Shown one piece after another: positions 18,701 to 27,392 of a stretch of DNA of 64,000 nt. The stretch is taken from NCBI RefSeq assembly GCF_013394795.1, contig NZ_JABXYU010000001.1, positions 1,612,001 through 1,676,000 on the forward strand. Direction: 5' to 3'. The notes beneath the pieces are model-generated. The model had not been told where the DNA came from. It saw only the letters and a list, made by a program, of their open reading frames with translations, and did no database searches. The stretch's first letter is position 1. Every line of letters starts with the position of its first letter. The stretch is from Leptotrichia sp. oral taxon 223. GTDB taxonomy: Bacteria; Fusobacteriota; Fusobacteriia; Fusobacteriales; Leptotrichiaceae. Position numbers and translations under genes: made by a program.

Positions 18701-19628
18701 GAGAATCAATGAAACAGGAGGATTGCTGGATAAGGAATTCAAACATTTGCGTAATGAATGGAGAACTCCTACAAAAGACAATAACAAAATTAAAGTATTT
18801 GGTATGAAAAATGAATACAGAACAAATACGGCAGGAATCATTGACTATACAAGTAACGCCTACGGTGTGGCTTACGTTCACGAAGATGAAAAAATCAAGA
18901 TGGGCAATTCAAGCGGATGGTACGCTGGAGCCGTAACAAACAGATTTAAGTTTAAAGATATTGGAAAATCGAAAGAAAATCAGACTATACTTAAAGCAGG
19001 AATCTTTAAGACAATGTCACCTAAGAAAGATTACAATGGAGCATTACAATGGACAATTGGAGGAGATGTATTCGTAGGTATTAACGATATGAAACGTAGA
19101 TACCTGGTTGTAGATGACATATTCCAGGCTAAATCTGACTATCATTCTTACGGAGCGGCATTAAAGACAGACTTGGGATATGACATAAGAATGAGCGAGA
19201 GAACACATTTCCGTCCATACGGAGCTTTAAAAATGGAGTATGGAAGATTTAACGGCATAAAAGAGAATTCTGGAGAAATGAGACTGGAAATAAAAGGAAA
19301 TGATTACTTTTCAGTTAAGCCGGAAGCAGGAATGGAATTTAAATATGTTCAGCCGTTAGCATTAAGAACAAACTTGACAGTAGGGTTTACAGCCGCTTAT
19401 GAAAATGAACTGGGAAAAGCAGGAGATGTAAACAACAGGGCAAGAGTAAGATTTACAGATGCGCACTGGTTTGGAATAAGAGGGGAAAAGGAAGATAGAC
19501 GAGGAAATGGCAAGTTTGACTTGAATATCGGAGTTGACAATACAAGATTCGGAGTGACGGTAAATGGAGGCTATGACACTAAAGGTAAGAATGTAAGAGG
19601 TGGAATAGGATTCAGGGCTATTTACTAA
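12726..19628 (+). CDS. giant autotransporter (type Va) adhesin-like protein
   Basis: 2300 residues. The N-terminus is a long basic region (IRKSLCSFAKKCKKFKYTD) then a hydrophobic signal (ALITFLITGAVSISSNLFSA). A short charged helical stretch follows (about 47-100). The passenger of about 1900 residues is rich in Gly, Asn, Thr and Ser, with many NNGTI, GIGVYASG and GTLTN-like repeats typical of a beta-helix. About residues 2020-2300 form an outer-membrane beta-barrel ending in GFRAIY, an aromatic end as expected for BAM insertion. By analogy with fusobacterial RadD-type proteins it is likely a surface adhesin; no ligand can be assigned. GGAGAG lies 12 nt upstream of the ATG. No protease triad is evident. 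Confidence 0.9.
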   Translation: MTNNLREIRKSLCSFAKKCKKFKYTDSALITFLITGAVSISSNLFSAEKDGNIENQKKIISASMKDFNVLVKETRKENDKLLKKANLELIQLMEQGEHVVKAPWSSWQFGANYMYSSWNGTFKGKGDKKEKYPYEGIYERSSNTFERYTSPLSKNYSLLALSQNVNKAATNERNGLGLDYGLTSNTRAQESILEINVEASIKPKTVQIEIPDLGIRAPQLQVMTVNGIEVPSIKVPTPNTPTKTVSIAKPNAEPFTGYYFDGTWSHRELKDNIAIYSGIDPNSLIGNINNTKPTPAAMTGSYNGREFQGTLIRNENNRYTNTYYLNSQANIDKIANSTFYLRGHYTTDTYDDSNTRAHLGISNNGHKIYKDAHGNGIPDEGVVGVHALGDLNIKHLVFNLYGRAGAVTNETWRHGILDFDDVTVNMYNSDNMGFYNMPIARYTYKYFRAGKEWRTSVGGFSGKANVNMYGRNNSVYLTTGMSYIKHWENEGLIQSDGASNIVYSSFSYAPTLSKLVNPASVDYSKYTNTVKLANVKLYGDENIGMYFGSRIKGDIAKVHREWGNELEGVYGFNNKAAHIGIYQGEIDFSAKIGERLTIDNQNKQTTEGNLNNVGYTNETVDGAVGIFSESGQRVGIVARGDIMEETPPSQATILANAADLKYKKWFLHPWNPGTQELLPVDYTKVGSSYGYALANDFSKDPIHNLEVAKLDIRFGKYSKNGIMVLAKQGTVIDVGKNTSNLHITGTSSDITDGINGANTLEADASTGTIVAYAEGTWDQLKHRYGNDDTRIAQNDADATAINNGAARKALTDATATTAAKLQGLPSEVNVYPNVVLASKEGIAYMGDNKGVVNAGTSGNTTTTTAVNYKSIIGFARDEGVVNIHGDIEAIDKNATQNKFENIAGLATKTAAGASGGTVNIEDGSIKISGMAGFASGTGSVVNVNNGTANKIQTGENGALAAVDGGKVNFSGGTIYHEDKATSSDVVAAGTTTVNHAKSTPFYADDSSKIEFKGATTINMADGILMPGTDATNYDGGNTSATAKYLGMNNVTVNLTGDNVVLRTYTGATTNWTGGTAGSNAIKNDMKLAALNTNGKKYKIYYTDGIFNLNVNQDLDDNTDEFNTKIRLSNEKFTIASGVTVSSATGKGLSMASHDGVTTNTTTGYTNNGTINITGGTPSNTTALSTSFGYVDNKGTINVDKGIGAYGINGSSLTNNSAINITSSGVGMAGFASASALKTYGTDAKISNGTLTTADKVLEVTNNGTVTVAGDGSIGLYGNPNDLAGTGLLTTENGVITNNGKIVMTGDKAVGIVSEGAGNIVNLGGTGSSDITVGTNGIGVYASGTQSKVNFTSNTGVEIKDKGVGIYVANGSVINPNGNKFEIKYTGSPNASGAGIFYDSTATNITDIDIVNTSSDKGIVGIYTTGGTLTNTGTITDRSGKAYGIYSDGANVINSGTLTMGDKGKGVLSTGGDVTLTGTSVITVGENEAIGVYTRGTGNLIKADAGSQMTIGNSSYGFINEGTGNTVISNATVSNVGDNTVFVFSKDAAGTVINNSQLTSTGSKNYGLYSAGTVINNGNINYGSGVGNVGIYSINGGTASNSSGASITVGTSSIGNPDPSDNYYAIGMAAGYYGDALSPAYTGNILNSGTINVTGENSIGMYGTESGTTVTNNGVINLSASNTVGMYLDNGAYGINNGTIQSSGSGLKRIIGVVVKNGSTIENNGIIQINAEEAAGLVAKGNAAGRNIGIIKNYGTLNITGVGARDKVIPSEGQALAKDMGGVKIHAPAGASTATISVNGTPVIPELATSSAEEYKEMEVSTIGMYIDTSNRRFTKPITGLSELSSLRKADLIIGNEAAQNTTGKYIQVSPQILAPYNQMILTNPQIEKWSIYSGSLTWIASVAQNQTDGTIQNAYMAKIPYTQWAGSDETPVNKTDTYNFADGLEQRYGVEALGSRENQLFQKLNSIGNNEEVLLYQAFDEMMGHQYANVQQRINETGGLLDKEFKHLRNEWRTPTKDNNKIKVFGMKNEYRTNTAGIIDYTSNAYGVAYVHEDEKIKMGNSSGWYAGAVTNRFKFKDIGKSKENQTILKAGIFKTMSPKKDYNGALQWTIGGDVFVGINDMKRRYLVVDDIFQAKSDYHSYGAALKTDLGYDIRMSERTHFRPYGALKMEYGRFNGIKENSGEMRLEIKGNDYFSVKPEAGMEFKYVQPLALRTNLTVGFTAAYENELGKAGDVNNRARVRFTDAHWFGIRGEKEDRRGNGKFDLNIGVDNTRFGVTVNGGYDTKGKNVRGGIGFRAIY

Positions 19629-19658
19629 TAAAATAATAATCAAAAAGAGATGAGGCTA

Positions 19659-19744
19659 TCTTAAAATAGAAAATACAAGGACTATGTTTTGCCATTTATT
19701 AGATTTGTTCAGCAACTTAATATTCTTTATTTTCTATTTTAAGA
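19659..19744. repeat. perfect 17-bp inverted repeat with 52-bp spacer
   Basis: TCTTAAAATAGAAAATA (19659-19675) is exactly inverted at 19728-19744. It begins 30 bp after the autotransporter stop codon. It may act as a terminator or be the remains of a small inverted-repeat element. The rest of 19745-19874 has no credible gene. Confidence 0.75.
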
Positions 19745-19874
19745 CTTCTTGTCAAGCGTGGGGTGAAAAGAAATAAAAAAATGGAGTTTATCTCTGGCGC
19801 CTGCCATGTATATGGAATAAGATATGATATAAGGCAGAACTGCTGTAAGAAAAGAATGAATTTCCAGCAGTGCT

Positions 19875-21053
19875 TTACTGATGAGTTTTATACGCTTCAA
19901 CAGCATCTAGAAGTAAGGGATCTGTTTCGGGACAATAATACGGATTATTATATAAATCAGCTTCTGCATAACCAGACTTTGGCAGAATACTTGTTGCCAG
20001 GCTATCTAAAATATTCATTTCATCATATTTTACAGTATTCATATCAATTTGGAAGTAGAAATAGGCGAGAAATTCATATGGCTTTGAAAGTGGATATTTA
20101 TACCAGCCATATACCCAATAAAGATGTGCAAAATTTATTACTAATTCAGGGCTTGTACAATTTGTGCATAAATAATTATATGCAGCATGATGTACTTTAG
20201 CCCAGTCATATTTTTCTGTAACTTTTTCAGCAAAATCCTCTAATTTATATTGCTCATCTTCAGACAGTTCTTCATCCCAATATCTGTTATAAAGAAATTC
20301 TATCTCTTCGTTTAATTCATGATTAAGCAGATAGCACACCCTTGGTTTAACTCTTTCACTCAATTCGCTAAAATATGTTTCAAGTATAGAGTATGGGTAA
20401 TCAGTGTATTCCAGAAGACTTAATGCCTCATCAATGACATCATACTCATTTGCGGATATTACTACTGTTTCCAATATGTTTTTTAAATCATCCTTTATTA
20501 TGAAATTATCATTCCCATAGTAAGGATCCATAAACCAATCGAGACAACAAAGTAAACGTCGTTTTGCCTCCGTATCATTTCCAAGCAGTACAGATTGTAT
20601 AGCATCTGAACCGGATTTTACGATTTGAATTTCTTTTTCTGAATAGGGACTCACTTCATCATTTTTTTCATTTAATCTGTCAACATGCTTCATGGCTATA
20701 TTTTCTTTCAAAAGCTCATTATTAATATATTCCTTAAATTTAAGCGAAATATTTTCACCGAAAGCTTTCCACATAAGACGATTATCTGAAATTCCTTCAA
20801 GAATTGTAACATCAACGACATTTCTAACTTCTTCATTCTCATTTTTCCAAAGATATTGAATAAATTTACAATACTTATTAAAAAGTTTGCTCTTAGCATT
20901 AAGTTCAAATTCAGTTTTCATAGGATCATTTATGGTTTCAGCTGCGAAAACATGAGGTAAAATAGTTCCATAATCTGTCATGTGTTCTTTATAATATTTT
21001 CTATAATTTTGAAATGTATTAACTATACATTCTGCCATTTCCTGTTTATTCAT
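19875..21053 (-). CDS. uncharacterised cytoplasmic protein
   Basis: 392 residues, no signal peptide or membrane segment, acidic and helix-rich. The N-terminal part (VNTFQNYRKYYKEHMTDYGTI, LPHVFAAETIND) recalls small DUF-type domains often found beside polymorphic-toxin immunity genes, but I am not sure of this. The middle (LLCCLDWFMDPYYGNDNF; ALSLLEYTDYPYSILETYFSEL) and the C-terminal CTSPELVINFAHLYWVYGWYK look like alpha-solenoid or TPR-like packing. A GTG-rich AGAGGTG lies upstream of the ATG. The degraded reading frame just upstream on the same strand suggests that the pair belonged to an accessory, possibly immunity-like, unit. Confidence 0.65.
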   Translation of the reverse strand: MNKQEMAECIVNTFQNYRKYYKEHMTDYGTILPHVFAAETINDPMKTEFELNAKSKLFNKYCKFIQYLWKNENEEVRNVVDVTILEGISDNRLMWKAFGENISLKFKEYINNELLKENIAMKHVDRLNEKNDEVSPYSEKEIQIVKSGSDAIQSVLLGNDTEAKRRLLCCLDWFMDPYYGNDNFIIKDDLKNILETVVISANEYDVIDEALSLLEYTDYPYSILETYFSELSERVKPRVCYLLNHELNEEIEFLYNRYWDEELSEDEQYKLEDFAEKVTEKYDWAKVHHAAYNYLCTNCTSPELVINFAHLYWVYGWYKYPLSKPYEFLAYFYFQIDMNTVKYDEMNILDSLATSILPKSGYAEADLYNNPYYCPETDPLLLDAVEAYKTHQ

Positions 21054-21077
21054 ACTTACACCTCTAACATCATTTTA

Positions 21078-21367
21078 TTAGTCAGCATATTTTCCAAAAT
21101 CAGTAAACAATGCTTTTGCAAAATCTCTAAGCTATGTCTGATTCATTTTATTTTGAAATGTCAGCTCATGTTCATATCCAATCTCCAATTTATACGTATG
21201 ACCTCCAAAATTAAAAAACATTATTTTATCCTCGTCTATGGAACTTTCTTCATGGTATCCCAAGTAATATTTCTACGCATGAAATGGTAATATTTTATTC
21301 ATGCGTATTACAAATTCATCTAAATTATCAGTCAAATATATGTAGCCGTATTAGGAAACTTTATATC
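21078..21367 (-). pseudogene. degraded gene, SMI1/KNR4-like or other immunity-type remnant
   Basis: On the minus strand the translation DIKFPNTATYI shifts frame into YIYLTDNLDEFVIRMNKILP. It then runs through a TAG (21273-21275), FFNFGGHTYKLEIGYEHELT and a second TAG (21132-21134) to LRDFAKALFTDFGKYAD and a stop at 21078. The pieces read as one decayed protein of about 95 residues. The NLDEFV...MNKIL style resembles the end of SMI1/KNR4-family immunity proteins; this family call is tentative. It lies between guaA and the 392-residue gene. Confidence 0.6.
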
Positions 21368-21487
21368 ATTTTCAAATCAGCTTTTTCAACTTTTTAATAT
21401 CAAAATAGTGTTATCAAAGAGTTTTTGCACTGTGAATCTCTGAAACATTGCTTTTTCAAAAGTTTTTATTGAAGGAATATATTTACA

Positions 21488-23032
21488 TTATTCCCACTCA
21501 ATTGTTCCTGGTGGCTTAGAAGAAATATCATACACAATTCTATTAATTCCATTTACTTTGTTTATAATCTTATTTGACACTTCTTCAAGAAATTCGTAAG
21601 GAAGTTTGCTCCAAGTGGCTGTCATGAAGTCGATTGTGTTTACTGAACGGATGGCGGCTACGTATTCGTAGGTTCTTTGATCGCCCATAACTCCGACAGT
21701 TTTTACAGGTAATAATGTTACGAATGCCTGGTTTACTTTATCGTAAAGTCCTTTTTCCATCAATTCATTAATGAAAATATCATCAGCTTCCTGAAGAATT
21801 TTCACTTTGTCAGGGGTTACTTCTCCAATTACTCTGATTCCAAGTCCTGGTCCTGGGAATGGGTGTCTTTTTATAATTGTGTCGGGAAGTCCAAGTTCGT
21901 GTCCTACTTTTCTTACTTCATCTTTAAATAATTCTTTTAAAGGCTCTAACAGTTCAAATTGTAAATCTTCTGGCAATCCTCCTACGTTATGGTGAGATTT
22001 TATTGTGTGTGAAGGGCCTTTTATGGACTGGGATTCAATTACATCTGGGTAAATTGTTCCTTGCGCCAGGAATTTTGCACCTTCCTGTCCTTTAAGTTTT
22101 CTGATTTTCTCGTTAAATACTTCGATAAATTCGTTTCCAATGATTTTTCTCTTGGCTTCAGGCTCGTCTACGCCTTTTAATTTGTTTAGAAATCTGTCTT
22201 TTGCGTCAACGAAAACGATGTTTAAGTCAAAATGCTCCTTGTAATATTCGAGAACTTTTTTTCCTTCATCTTTTCTCAAAAGTCCAGTATCTACAAACAT
22301 GCAAGTAAGTTGGTGCCCGATTGCATTGTTAATTAAAACTGCGGCAACTGATGAGTCCACTCCTCCAGAAAGGGCAAGCAGTACATGTTCATTTTTGACA
22401 GTTTCTTTGATAAATTTTGTTTTTTCAGCAATAAAGCTTGAAATTTTCCAGTTTCTCTCGCATTTACAGATGTTAAATACGAAGTTTTCCAAAATTTGTG
22501 TTCCACATTCTGAATGGACTACTTCTGGATGGAATTGCAGTGCGTAAATTCCGTTGTTGTTTGTAATTGCGGCGATTGAGGAATCTGTTTTTGCGATTAT
22601 TTCAAAATCTGTTGGCAGTTCTGTGATGTGATCGTTGTGGCTCATCCAGATGTTGGAAGATTTTTTTATTCCTGCAAACAAAGGATTATCGTTATTTTCT
22701 ATTTCTAATACAGCTTTTCCAAATTCCCTTGAATCGGCCTTTTCAACTTTTCCGCCGTTTAAATGCGTAATAAGTTGCATTCCGTAGCAAATTCCCAAAA
22801 TAGGAAGGTTTAAGTTAAATACTTCGCGATTCACAGTTGGAGCGTCTTTTTCATAAACTGAAGCAGGGCCTCCTGAAAAGATAATCCCTTTTACCTTTTC
22901 TTCTCCATTTTTTATTTTTTCAATATCAATTAAAGGCATAATTTCACAATAAACTTCCATTTCTCTAATTCTTCGGGCAATTAACTGGCTATATTGTGAA
23001 CCAAAATCGATAATAATAATTTTTTCTTTCAC
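21488..23032 (-). CDS. guaA: GMP synthase (glutamine-hydrolysing)
   Basis: 514 residues, full length. The class I glutamine amidotransferase domain has the nucleophile in GICYGMQLI and the His/Glu pair in [10 protein letters not shown]. The ATP-pyrophosphatase domain has the P-loop [17 protein letters not shown]. The C-terminal dimerisation domain ends [14 protein letters not shown], the conserved GuaA terminus. It converts XMP to GMP in purine synthesis. The start is GTG at 23032, after GAGGTGG. It is a single gene with an AT-rich upstream region; no purine riboswitch was seen. Confidence 0.97.
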   Translation of the reverse strand: MKEKIIIIDFGSQYSQLIARRIREMEVYCEIMPLIDIEKIKNGEEKVKGIIFSGGPASVYEKDAPTVNREVFNLNLPILGICYGMQLITHLNGGKVEKADSREFGKAVLEIENNDNPLFAGIKKSSNIWMSHNDHITELPTDFEIIAKTDSSIAAITNNNGIYALQFHPEVVHSECGTQILENFVFNICKCERNWKISSFIAEKTKFIKETVKNEHVLLALSGGVDSSVAAVLINNAIGHQLTCMFVDTGLLRKDEGKKVLEYYKEHFDLNIVFVDAKDRFLNKLKGVDEPEAKRKIIGNEFIEVFNEKIRKLKGQEGAKFLAQGTIYPDVIESQSIKGPSHTIKSHHNVGGLPEDLQFELLEPLKELFKDEVRKVGHELGLPDTIIKRHPFPGPGLGIRVIGEVTPDKVKILQEADDIFINELMEKGLYDKVNQAFVTLLPVKTVGVMGDQRTYEYVAAIRSVNTIDFMTATWSKLPYEFLEEVSNKIINKVNGINRIVYDISSKPPGTIEWE

Positions 23033-23335
23033 TTTCCACCTCTATCTATTAAATTTTTTTTTCATAAAACATAATTTTATGTAAATATTTTAGCATTATT
23101 TTTGAGTTTTTTCTATATATTTTTATAAAATTTAATATTAGATTATTTTAGTTAGGTAATTTGTTTAATTTTTAGATTGTATTTGAAAAAGCAGGAAGAT
23201 TGGGATTGAAAAATTTACAAAATATATGATTAAAGGAAAATAAATAAATTTTTTTTATCAAAAATAATGGGGTAAAAAATGGAAAAATTTTGTAAAATTG
23301 GCTTTTTATGGGATTATATATATTTTTTATGAAAC

Positions 23336-23364
23336 TTGAAAAACACAAAATATTGTGTTATCAT
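23336..23364 (+). promoter_or_regulatory. nrdDG promoter overlapping an NrdR box
   Basis: TTGAAA (23336-23341), 17 nt, TATCAT (23359-23364). The spacer is almost exactly filled by the first NrdR box, a placement that would block RNA polymerase. The leader to nrdD is about 135 nt. It contains a possible 12-codon reading frame at 23446-23484 preceded by GGGGG, of unknown meaning. Confidence 0.75.
23343..23358. promoter_or_regulatory. NrdR box 1
   Basis: ACACAAAATATTGTGT is a perfect 16-bp palindrome of the NrdR type (ACACwATATATwGTGT-like). Confidence 0.8.
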
Positions 23365-23374
23365 TATGTTATCG

Positions 23375-23390
23375 AAACTATATATAGTGT
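23375..23390. promoter_or_regulatory. NrdR box 2
   Basis: AAACTATATATAGTGT fits the NrdR consensus except at two outer bases. Its start is 32 bp from that of box 1, i.e. three helical turns, the classic spacing for NrdR pairs. Confidence 0.8.
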
Positions 23391-23504
23391 TTTTTGTTAA
23401 AATGATGTTTGGATTATTGATAATGAGAAGGGAACTGGGGGATTGATGGTTTGTAAATTTTTAGGAATGAGAGAACGAGTGTAGAAAATGAGGGAGGAAT
23501 AAAA

Positions 23505-25697
23505 ATGCAACCACAATTGACAGAAAATTTGAGAAATATAATAGCGGGGATAGTGAATGTTGAGAGCAATGATACGTGCAATGAGAATGCCAATATGTCT
23601 TCAATGACTCCGGCGGGACAGATGATGAAGTTTGCAAGTGAAGTGTCAAAGATTTACGCTTTGGAAAATTTGGTGTCGCCAAGATTTAAGGAGGCTCATG
23701 AAAAAGGTTTTATTCATATTCACGATTTGGATTTTTATTCCAGCAAGACTACGACTTGTCTGCAGTATGACTTGGCGGATATGTTTGAAAAGGGATTTTA
23801 TACAAAGCACGGATATATTCGGGAAGCACAGAGTATTTCCACTTATGCGACGCTTGCTACCATTATTTTTCAGACAAACCAGAACGAGCAGCACGGTGGA
23901 CAGGCAATACCAGCATTTGACTTTTATATGGCAAAGGGTGTGCTAAAATCATTTAGACGGCACCTGAGAAGAAGGATCTTGAGTTTTGTGGAAATTAAAA
24001 ATGGAGTGGAAATTACACAGGAATATGACAAAAATGCAAAAGAATTTCTGCTGAAAAATATTTCATCAATTAAGTGTAATGAAAATGAAATAAACTTGCT
24101 TGAAGAACATTTTAAAATAAATAAGAATGACTTGATAAAATTGCTGATGGAAGCATATGATGACACTAGAAATGAAACTTATCAGGCAATGGAAGGATTT
24201 TTGCACAATCTGAACACAATGCACTCACGTGGAGGGAATCAAGTCGTATTTTCTTCCATAAACTATGGAACAGACACTTCAGAAGAAGGGCGAATGGTAA
24301 TTCGTGAATTACTAAAGGCAACATCCAGCGGGCTTGGAAAAAATGAAACTCCAATTTTCCCAATACAGATTTTTAAAGTGAAGGAAGGGCTTAATTACAC
24401 TGAAAATGACTATAATTTGGCTCAAAACGATTTTGATGCGGCATTGGAAAGTATAAAAAATCAAAAAATTTCTTATGAAAATGAAGTGAAAGATAAAAAA
24501 ATAAAGTTTGAAGCGCCAAATTTTGATTTATTATTGTTATCTTGTGAAACTTCGAGCAGAAGACTGTTTCCGAACTTTGTATTTTTAGATTCAGAATTTA
24601 ATAAACATGAAAAATGGAGAATGGACGATCCTGAAAAATATAAATATGAAATTGCGACAATGGGATGCCGTACACGTGTCTTTGAAAATATAAATGGTGA
24701 CAAAAGCAGTCTCGGACGTGGAAATTTGTCGTTTACGAGCATAAATTTTCCTAGAGTTGCAATTCTAACAAGAAAAAATGTGGAAAATGAAATTGCGGAA
24801 ATGGAAAAGGCTGGTAAATTTGCAAATGAGGAAGAAAAAAATAATAAAAAAATTGAACTGCTGACAGAGGAATTTCAAAAAAGAGTGCTGGAATTAACTT
24901 ATCTCGCAGGAGAACAGCTTTATGAACGCTATAATTTCCAAAAAACAGCTTTGGCAAAGCAATTTCCATTTATGAGAAGTAATAACTTGTGGAAAGGGCT
25001 TGGTGCGAAAGATGGAAATGAGGAAGTGGGGGAAGCGATAAATTCAGGTTCGCTTTCGATAGGCTTTGTAGGTGGAGCAAACGCAATGTATGCTCTGTTT
25101 GATGCAGAACATGGAACAAGCGAAGTTGCTTACAAGGTGCTTTATGATACAATTGAAAAGATGGGGACAGTTGCAGATGAGTTTAGGGACAAATATCATT
25201 TGAACTATTCGATTTTGGCAACTCCGGCAGAAAGTCTGGCGGGAAGATTTTTACGTATAGATAAAAATGAGTTTGGAGTAATTAAAAACGTGACGGACAG
25301 GGATTATTACGTAAATTCATTCCATATTGACGTAAAAAAGGAAATCAGTCTTTTTGACAAAATAAGAAAAGAGGCGCCATTTCATAAATTAACAAGAGGT
25401 GGTCATATCACTTATGTGGAACTGGACGGGGAAGCACGTAAAAACATGGGCGTTATGCTAAAAATTGTAAAAGTGATGAAAGATACTGGAATTGGCTACG
25501 GTTCGATAAATCACCCTGTCGACAGATGCAGGGATTGCGGAACGGAAGCGATAATTTATGATAAATGCCCGATTTGCGGAAGCCATAATATTTCTAGAAT
25601 CAGAAGAATAACAGGTTATCTAACTGGAGATCTGGATAGCTGGAACAGTGCAAAGCAGGCTGAGGAGCATGACAGAGTAAAACACGGGATAAGATAG
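23505..25697 (+). CDS. nrdD: anaerobic (class III) ribonucleoside-triphosphate reductase
   Basis: 730 residues. It makes deoxyribonucleotides under anoxia using a glycyl radical. Features are the NrdD core (FIHIHDLDFYSSKTTTCLQYDL; HSRGGNQVVFSSINYGTDTS), the C-terminal zinc site CRDCGTEAIIYDKCPICG, and the radical loop RRITGYLTGDLD with Gly704, 26 residues from the end. No N-terminal ATP-cone of normal length is visible, so allosteric overall-activity control may be lacking. GGGAGGAA lies upstream of the ATG. It forms an operon with the activase gene 37 bp downstream and is under probable NrdR control. Confidence 0.96.
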   Translation: MQPQLTENLRNIIAGIVNVESNDTCNENANMSSMTPAGQMMKFASEVSKIYALENLVSPRFKEAHEKGFIHIHDLDFYSSKTTTCLQYDLADMFEKGFYTKHGYIREAQSISTYATLATIIFQTNQNEQHGGQAIPAFDFYMAKGVLKSFRRHLRRRILSFVEIKNGVEITQEYDKNAKEFLLKNISSIKCNENEINLLEEHFKINKNDLIKLLMEAYDDTRNETYQAMEGFLHNLNTMHSRGGNQVVFSSINYGTDTSEEGRMVIRELLKATSSGLGKNETPIFPIQIFKVKEGLNYTENDYNLAQNDFDAALESIKNQKISYENEVKDKKIKFEAPNFDLLLLSCETSSRRLFPNFVFLDSEFNKHEKWRMDDPEKYKYEIATMGCRTRVFENINGDKSSLGRGNLSFTSINFPRVAILTRKNVENEIAEMEKAGKFANEEEKNNKKIELLTEEFQKRVLELTYLAGEQLYERYNFQKTALAKQFPFMRSNNLWKGLGAKDGNEEVGEAINSGSLSIGFVGGANAMYALFDAEHGTSEVAYKVLYDTIEKMGTVADEFRDKYHLNYSILATPAESLAGRFLRIDKNEFGVIKNVTDRDYYVNSFHIDVKKEISLFDKIRKEAPFHKLTRGGHITYVELDGEARKNMGVMLKIVKVMKDTGIGYGSINHPVDRCRDCGTEAIIYDKCPICGSHNISRIRRITGYLTGDLDSWNSAKQAEEHDRVKHGIR

Positions 25698-25734
25698 GAT
25701 AATTTTGAGATTTGCGGGAAAGAGGTAAATTAAA

Positions 25735-26259
25735 GTGAACAAAGTCAAAGTCAAGGCACTAGAAAAAAATTTGAAAAATGATTTTACATTAAGGCTATTA
25801 ATGACTTATAAAGAAACAATCGTTGATGGTGTCGGACTTCGATATTCGCTTTATTTTGCCGGCTGTTCTCATGCCTGCCCCGGCTGCCATAATGAATATT
25901 CATGGAATCCGAATCATGGAAATGTGCTGACTTATGAAAAATTAGAAGAAATTGCCAAGGAAATAAATGAAAACACATTGCTTGACGGAATCACGATAAG
26001 TGGAGGAGATCCGCTTTTTAATCCAGTGGATATGCTAAAAGTGCTGAAATTCCTGAAGAAAAAGACAAAAAAGAATATATGGCTTTATACAGGCTACACA
26101 CTTGAACAGGTACGTGAAGATGAACTTAGGAGAAAATGCCTTGAGTATGTGGATGTCTTGGTGGATGGGCGGTTTGTGAAGGAGCTGTATGATCCGAAGC
26201 TGAAATTTAGAGGGAGCAGCAATCAGAGAATTATTAAAAAAGAGGATTTTTTTATTTAA
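25735..26259 (+). CDS. nrdG: anaerobic ribonucleotide reductase activating protein
   Basis: 174 residues, radical SAM. The cluster motif is CSHACPGCHNEYSW, followed by GGDPLFNP and the late GRFVKELYDPKLKFRGSSNQR typical of NrdG. It generates the glycyl radical on NrdD. The start is GTG with AGAGGT 8 nt upstream. A terminator follows at 26287. Confidence 0.95.
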   Translation: MNKVKVKALEKNLKNDFTLRLLMTYKETIVDGVGLRYSLYFAGCSHACPGCHNEYSWNPNHGNVLTYEKLEEIAKEINENTLLDGITISGGDPLFNPVDMLKVLKFLKKKTKKNIWLYTGYTLEQVREDELRRKCLEYVDVLVDGRFVKELYDPKLKFRGSSNQRIIKKEDFFI

Positions 26260-26286
26260 TTTTGAGGAAAATTTTTTTAATTTAGG

Positions 26287-26312
26287 GAACTTTTATTATA
26301 AAAGTTCTTTTT
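26287..26312 (+). terminator. Rho-independent terminator of nrdDG
   Basis: GAACTTTT (26287-26294) pairs with AAAAGTTC (26300-26307), followed by six T. Confidence 0.85.
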
Positions 26313-26468
26313 TCGGATAAAAACTAAAGTTATAGTTGTAAAAATTATAAAAAAATGATAAAATACAAAAAGCATGCTGATTAATTTCAGTAAATACTAA
26401 AAATAAACTAATCATTGTAACTACATAGATAATTTGTTATAAAACTAAAATAAAAACGGAGGAGCAGA

Positions 26469-27167
26469 ATGACAGAATTGGAAAAATCAAAGGCGATTAT
26501 TCAATACATTGCTGATGCCAAAAAGACGACGCCTGTGGAGCTTTACACAGATGAAGAAATAAAAAATTCTTATTCTTGTAAAGTAATCGGAAAAGAAGGG
26601 TTAAAGGCAGTTTTTGGAGATTGGGAAGAAATTGAGAAAATTATTAATGAGAATAATTTGTCAAATTATTATTTGAAAAATGACAGAAGAAATTCCGGCG
26701 TGCCTATGCTTGATATTAAAAATATTAATGCCAGAATTGAACCAGGAGTTTTTATACGTGATAAGGTAAGCATCGGGGACAGAGCTGTCGTTATGATGGG
26801 GGCAGTTATAAATATTGGTGCTGAAATTGGCGAAGGAACAATGATTGATATGAACGTTGTGCTTGGCGGACGTGCAAAAGTCGGAAGAAATTGCCATATT
26901 GGAGCAGGAGCGGTGCTTGCAGGAGTTATTGAGCCGCCTTCATCGGATCCGGTGGTTATTGAAGATGATGTCGTTGTTGGAGCAAATGCAGTTGTGCTGG
27001 AAGGCGTGAGAGTAGGAAAAGGTTCAGTTGTTGCGGCTGGGGCTATTGTTACGGAAAATGTGCCGGAAGGTGTAGTTGTGGCTGGAACACCTGCTAGAAT
27101 CATAAAAGGTGTGGATGCGAAGACTGCTTCAAAGACAGAATTGGTTGATGCCTTGAGAAATATTTAG
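26469..27167 (+). CDS. dapH: 2,3,4,5-tetrahydropyridine-2,6-dicarboxylate N-acetyltransferase
   Basis: 232 residues. The N-terminal alpha-helical DapH domain ([21 protein letters not shown]) is followed by left-handed beta-helix hexapeptide repeats ([20 protein letters not shown] through [20 protein letters not shown]) and the GTPARIIKG end. It acetylates tetrahydrodipicolinate with acetyl-CoA in the acetyl-DAP branch of lysine and diaminopimelate synthesis. GGAGG precedes the ATG. It stands alone, with no other lysine genes in the window. No lysine riboswitch is seen in the 209-bp upstream region. Confidence 0.95.
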   Translation: MTELEKSKAIIQYIADAKKTTPVELYTDEEIKNSYSCKVIGKEGLKAVFGDWEEIEKIINENNLSNYYLKNDRRNSGVPMLDIKNINARIEPGVFIRDKVSIGDRAVVMMGAVINIGAEIGEGTMIDMNVVLGGRAKVGRNCHIGAGAVLAGVIEPPSSDPVVIEDDVVVGANAVVLEGVRVGKGSVVAAGAIVTENVPEGVVVAGTPARIIKGVDAKTASKTELVDALRNI

Positions 27168-27392
27168 TATTTTTTTAGAAAAATAAATATAAAAAAGGTT
27201 TTATTAAATTTTTTTACACAGCTTTATAAGCAAAAACAAATTTGAAAGTGGTAAAATGACTTTGAAATAATAAATATCTGTATGATATGACTTTAAAATT
27301 GAATTTTAATTTTAGAATTGAAAATATTCAGCTTTAAAGAAATTTACTATTGTTTTAGATGTAGTTTATAAAAAATAATTATAGGAGGAAAA

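Noticed and set aside
12726-19628. Repeats in the autotransporter as tandem DNA repeats or CRISPR-like spacers
   Set aside because: The repetition is at protein level (NNGTI-like beta-helix turns) with variable spacing and no conserved DNA repeat.
19763-20200. Plus-strand frame of 145 codons
   Set aside because: Most of it lies antisense to the 392-residue minus-strand gene. It has no ribosome site and no protein-like composition.
23446-23484. Leader peptide of 12 codons before nrdD
   Set aside because: It has no regulatory codon pattern and no attenuator hairpin. It is kept only as a remark in the promoter entry.
26313-26468. Lysine riboswitch before dapH
   Set aside because: The space is too short and AT-rich, with no L-box core motifs visible.
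26669-27103. Long minus-strand frame inside dapH
   Set aside because: It is antisense to a clear hexapeptide-repeat enzyme. Its Thr/Pro/Ala-rich translation is the shadow of Gly/Val codons.
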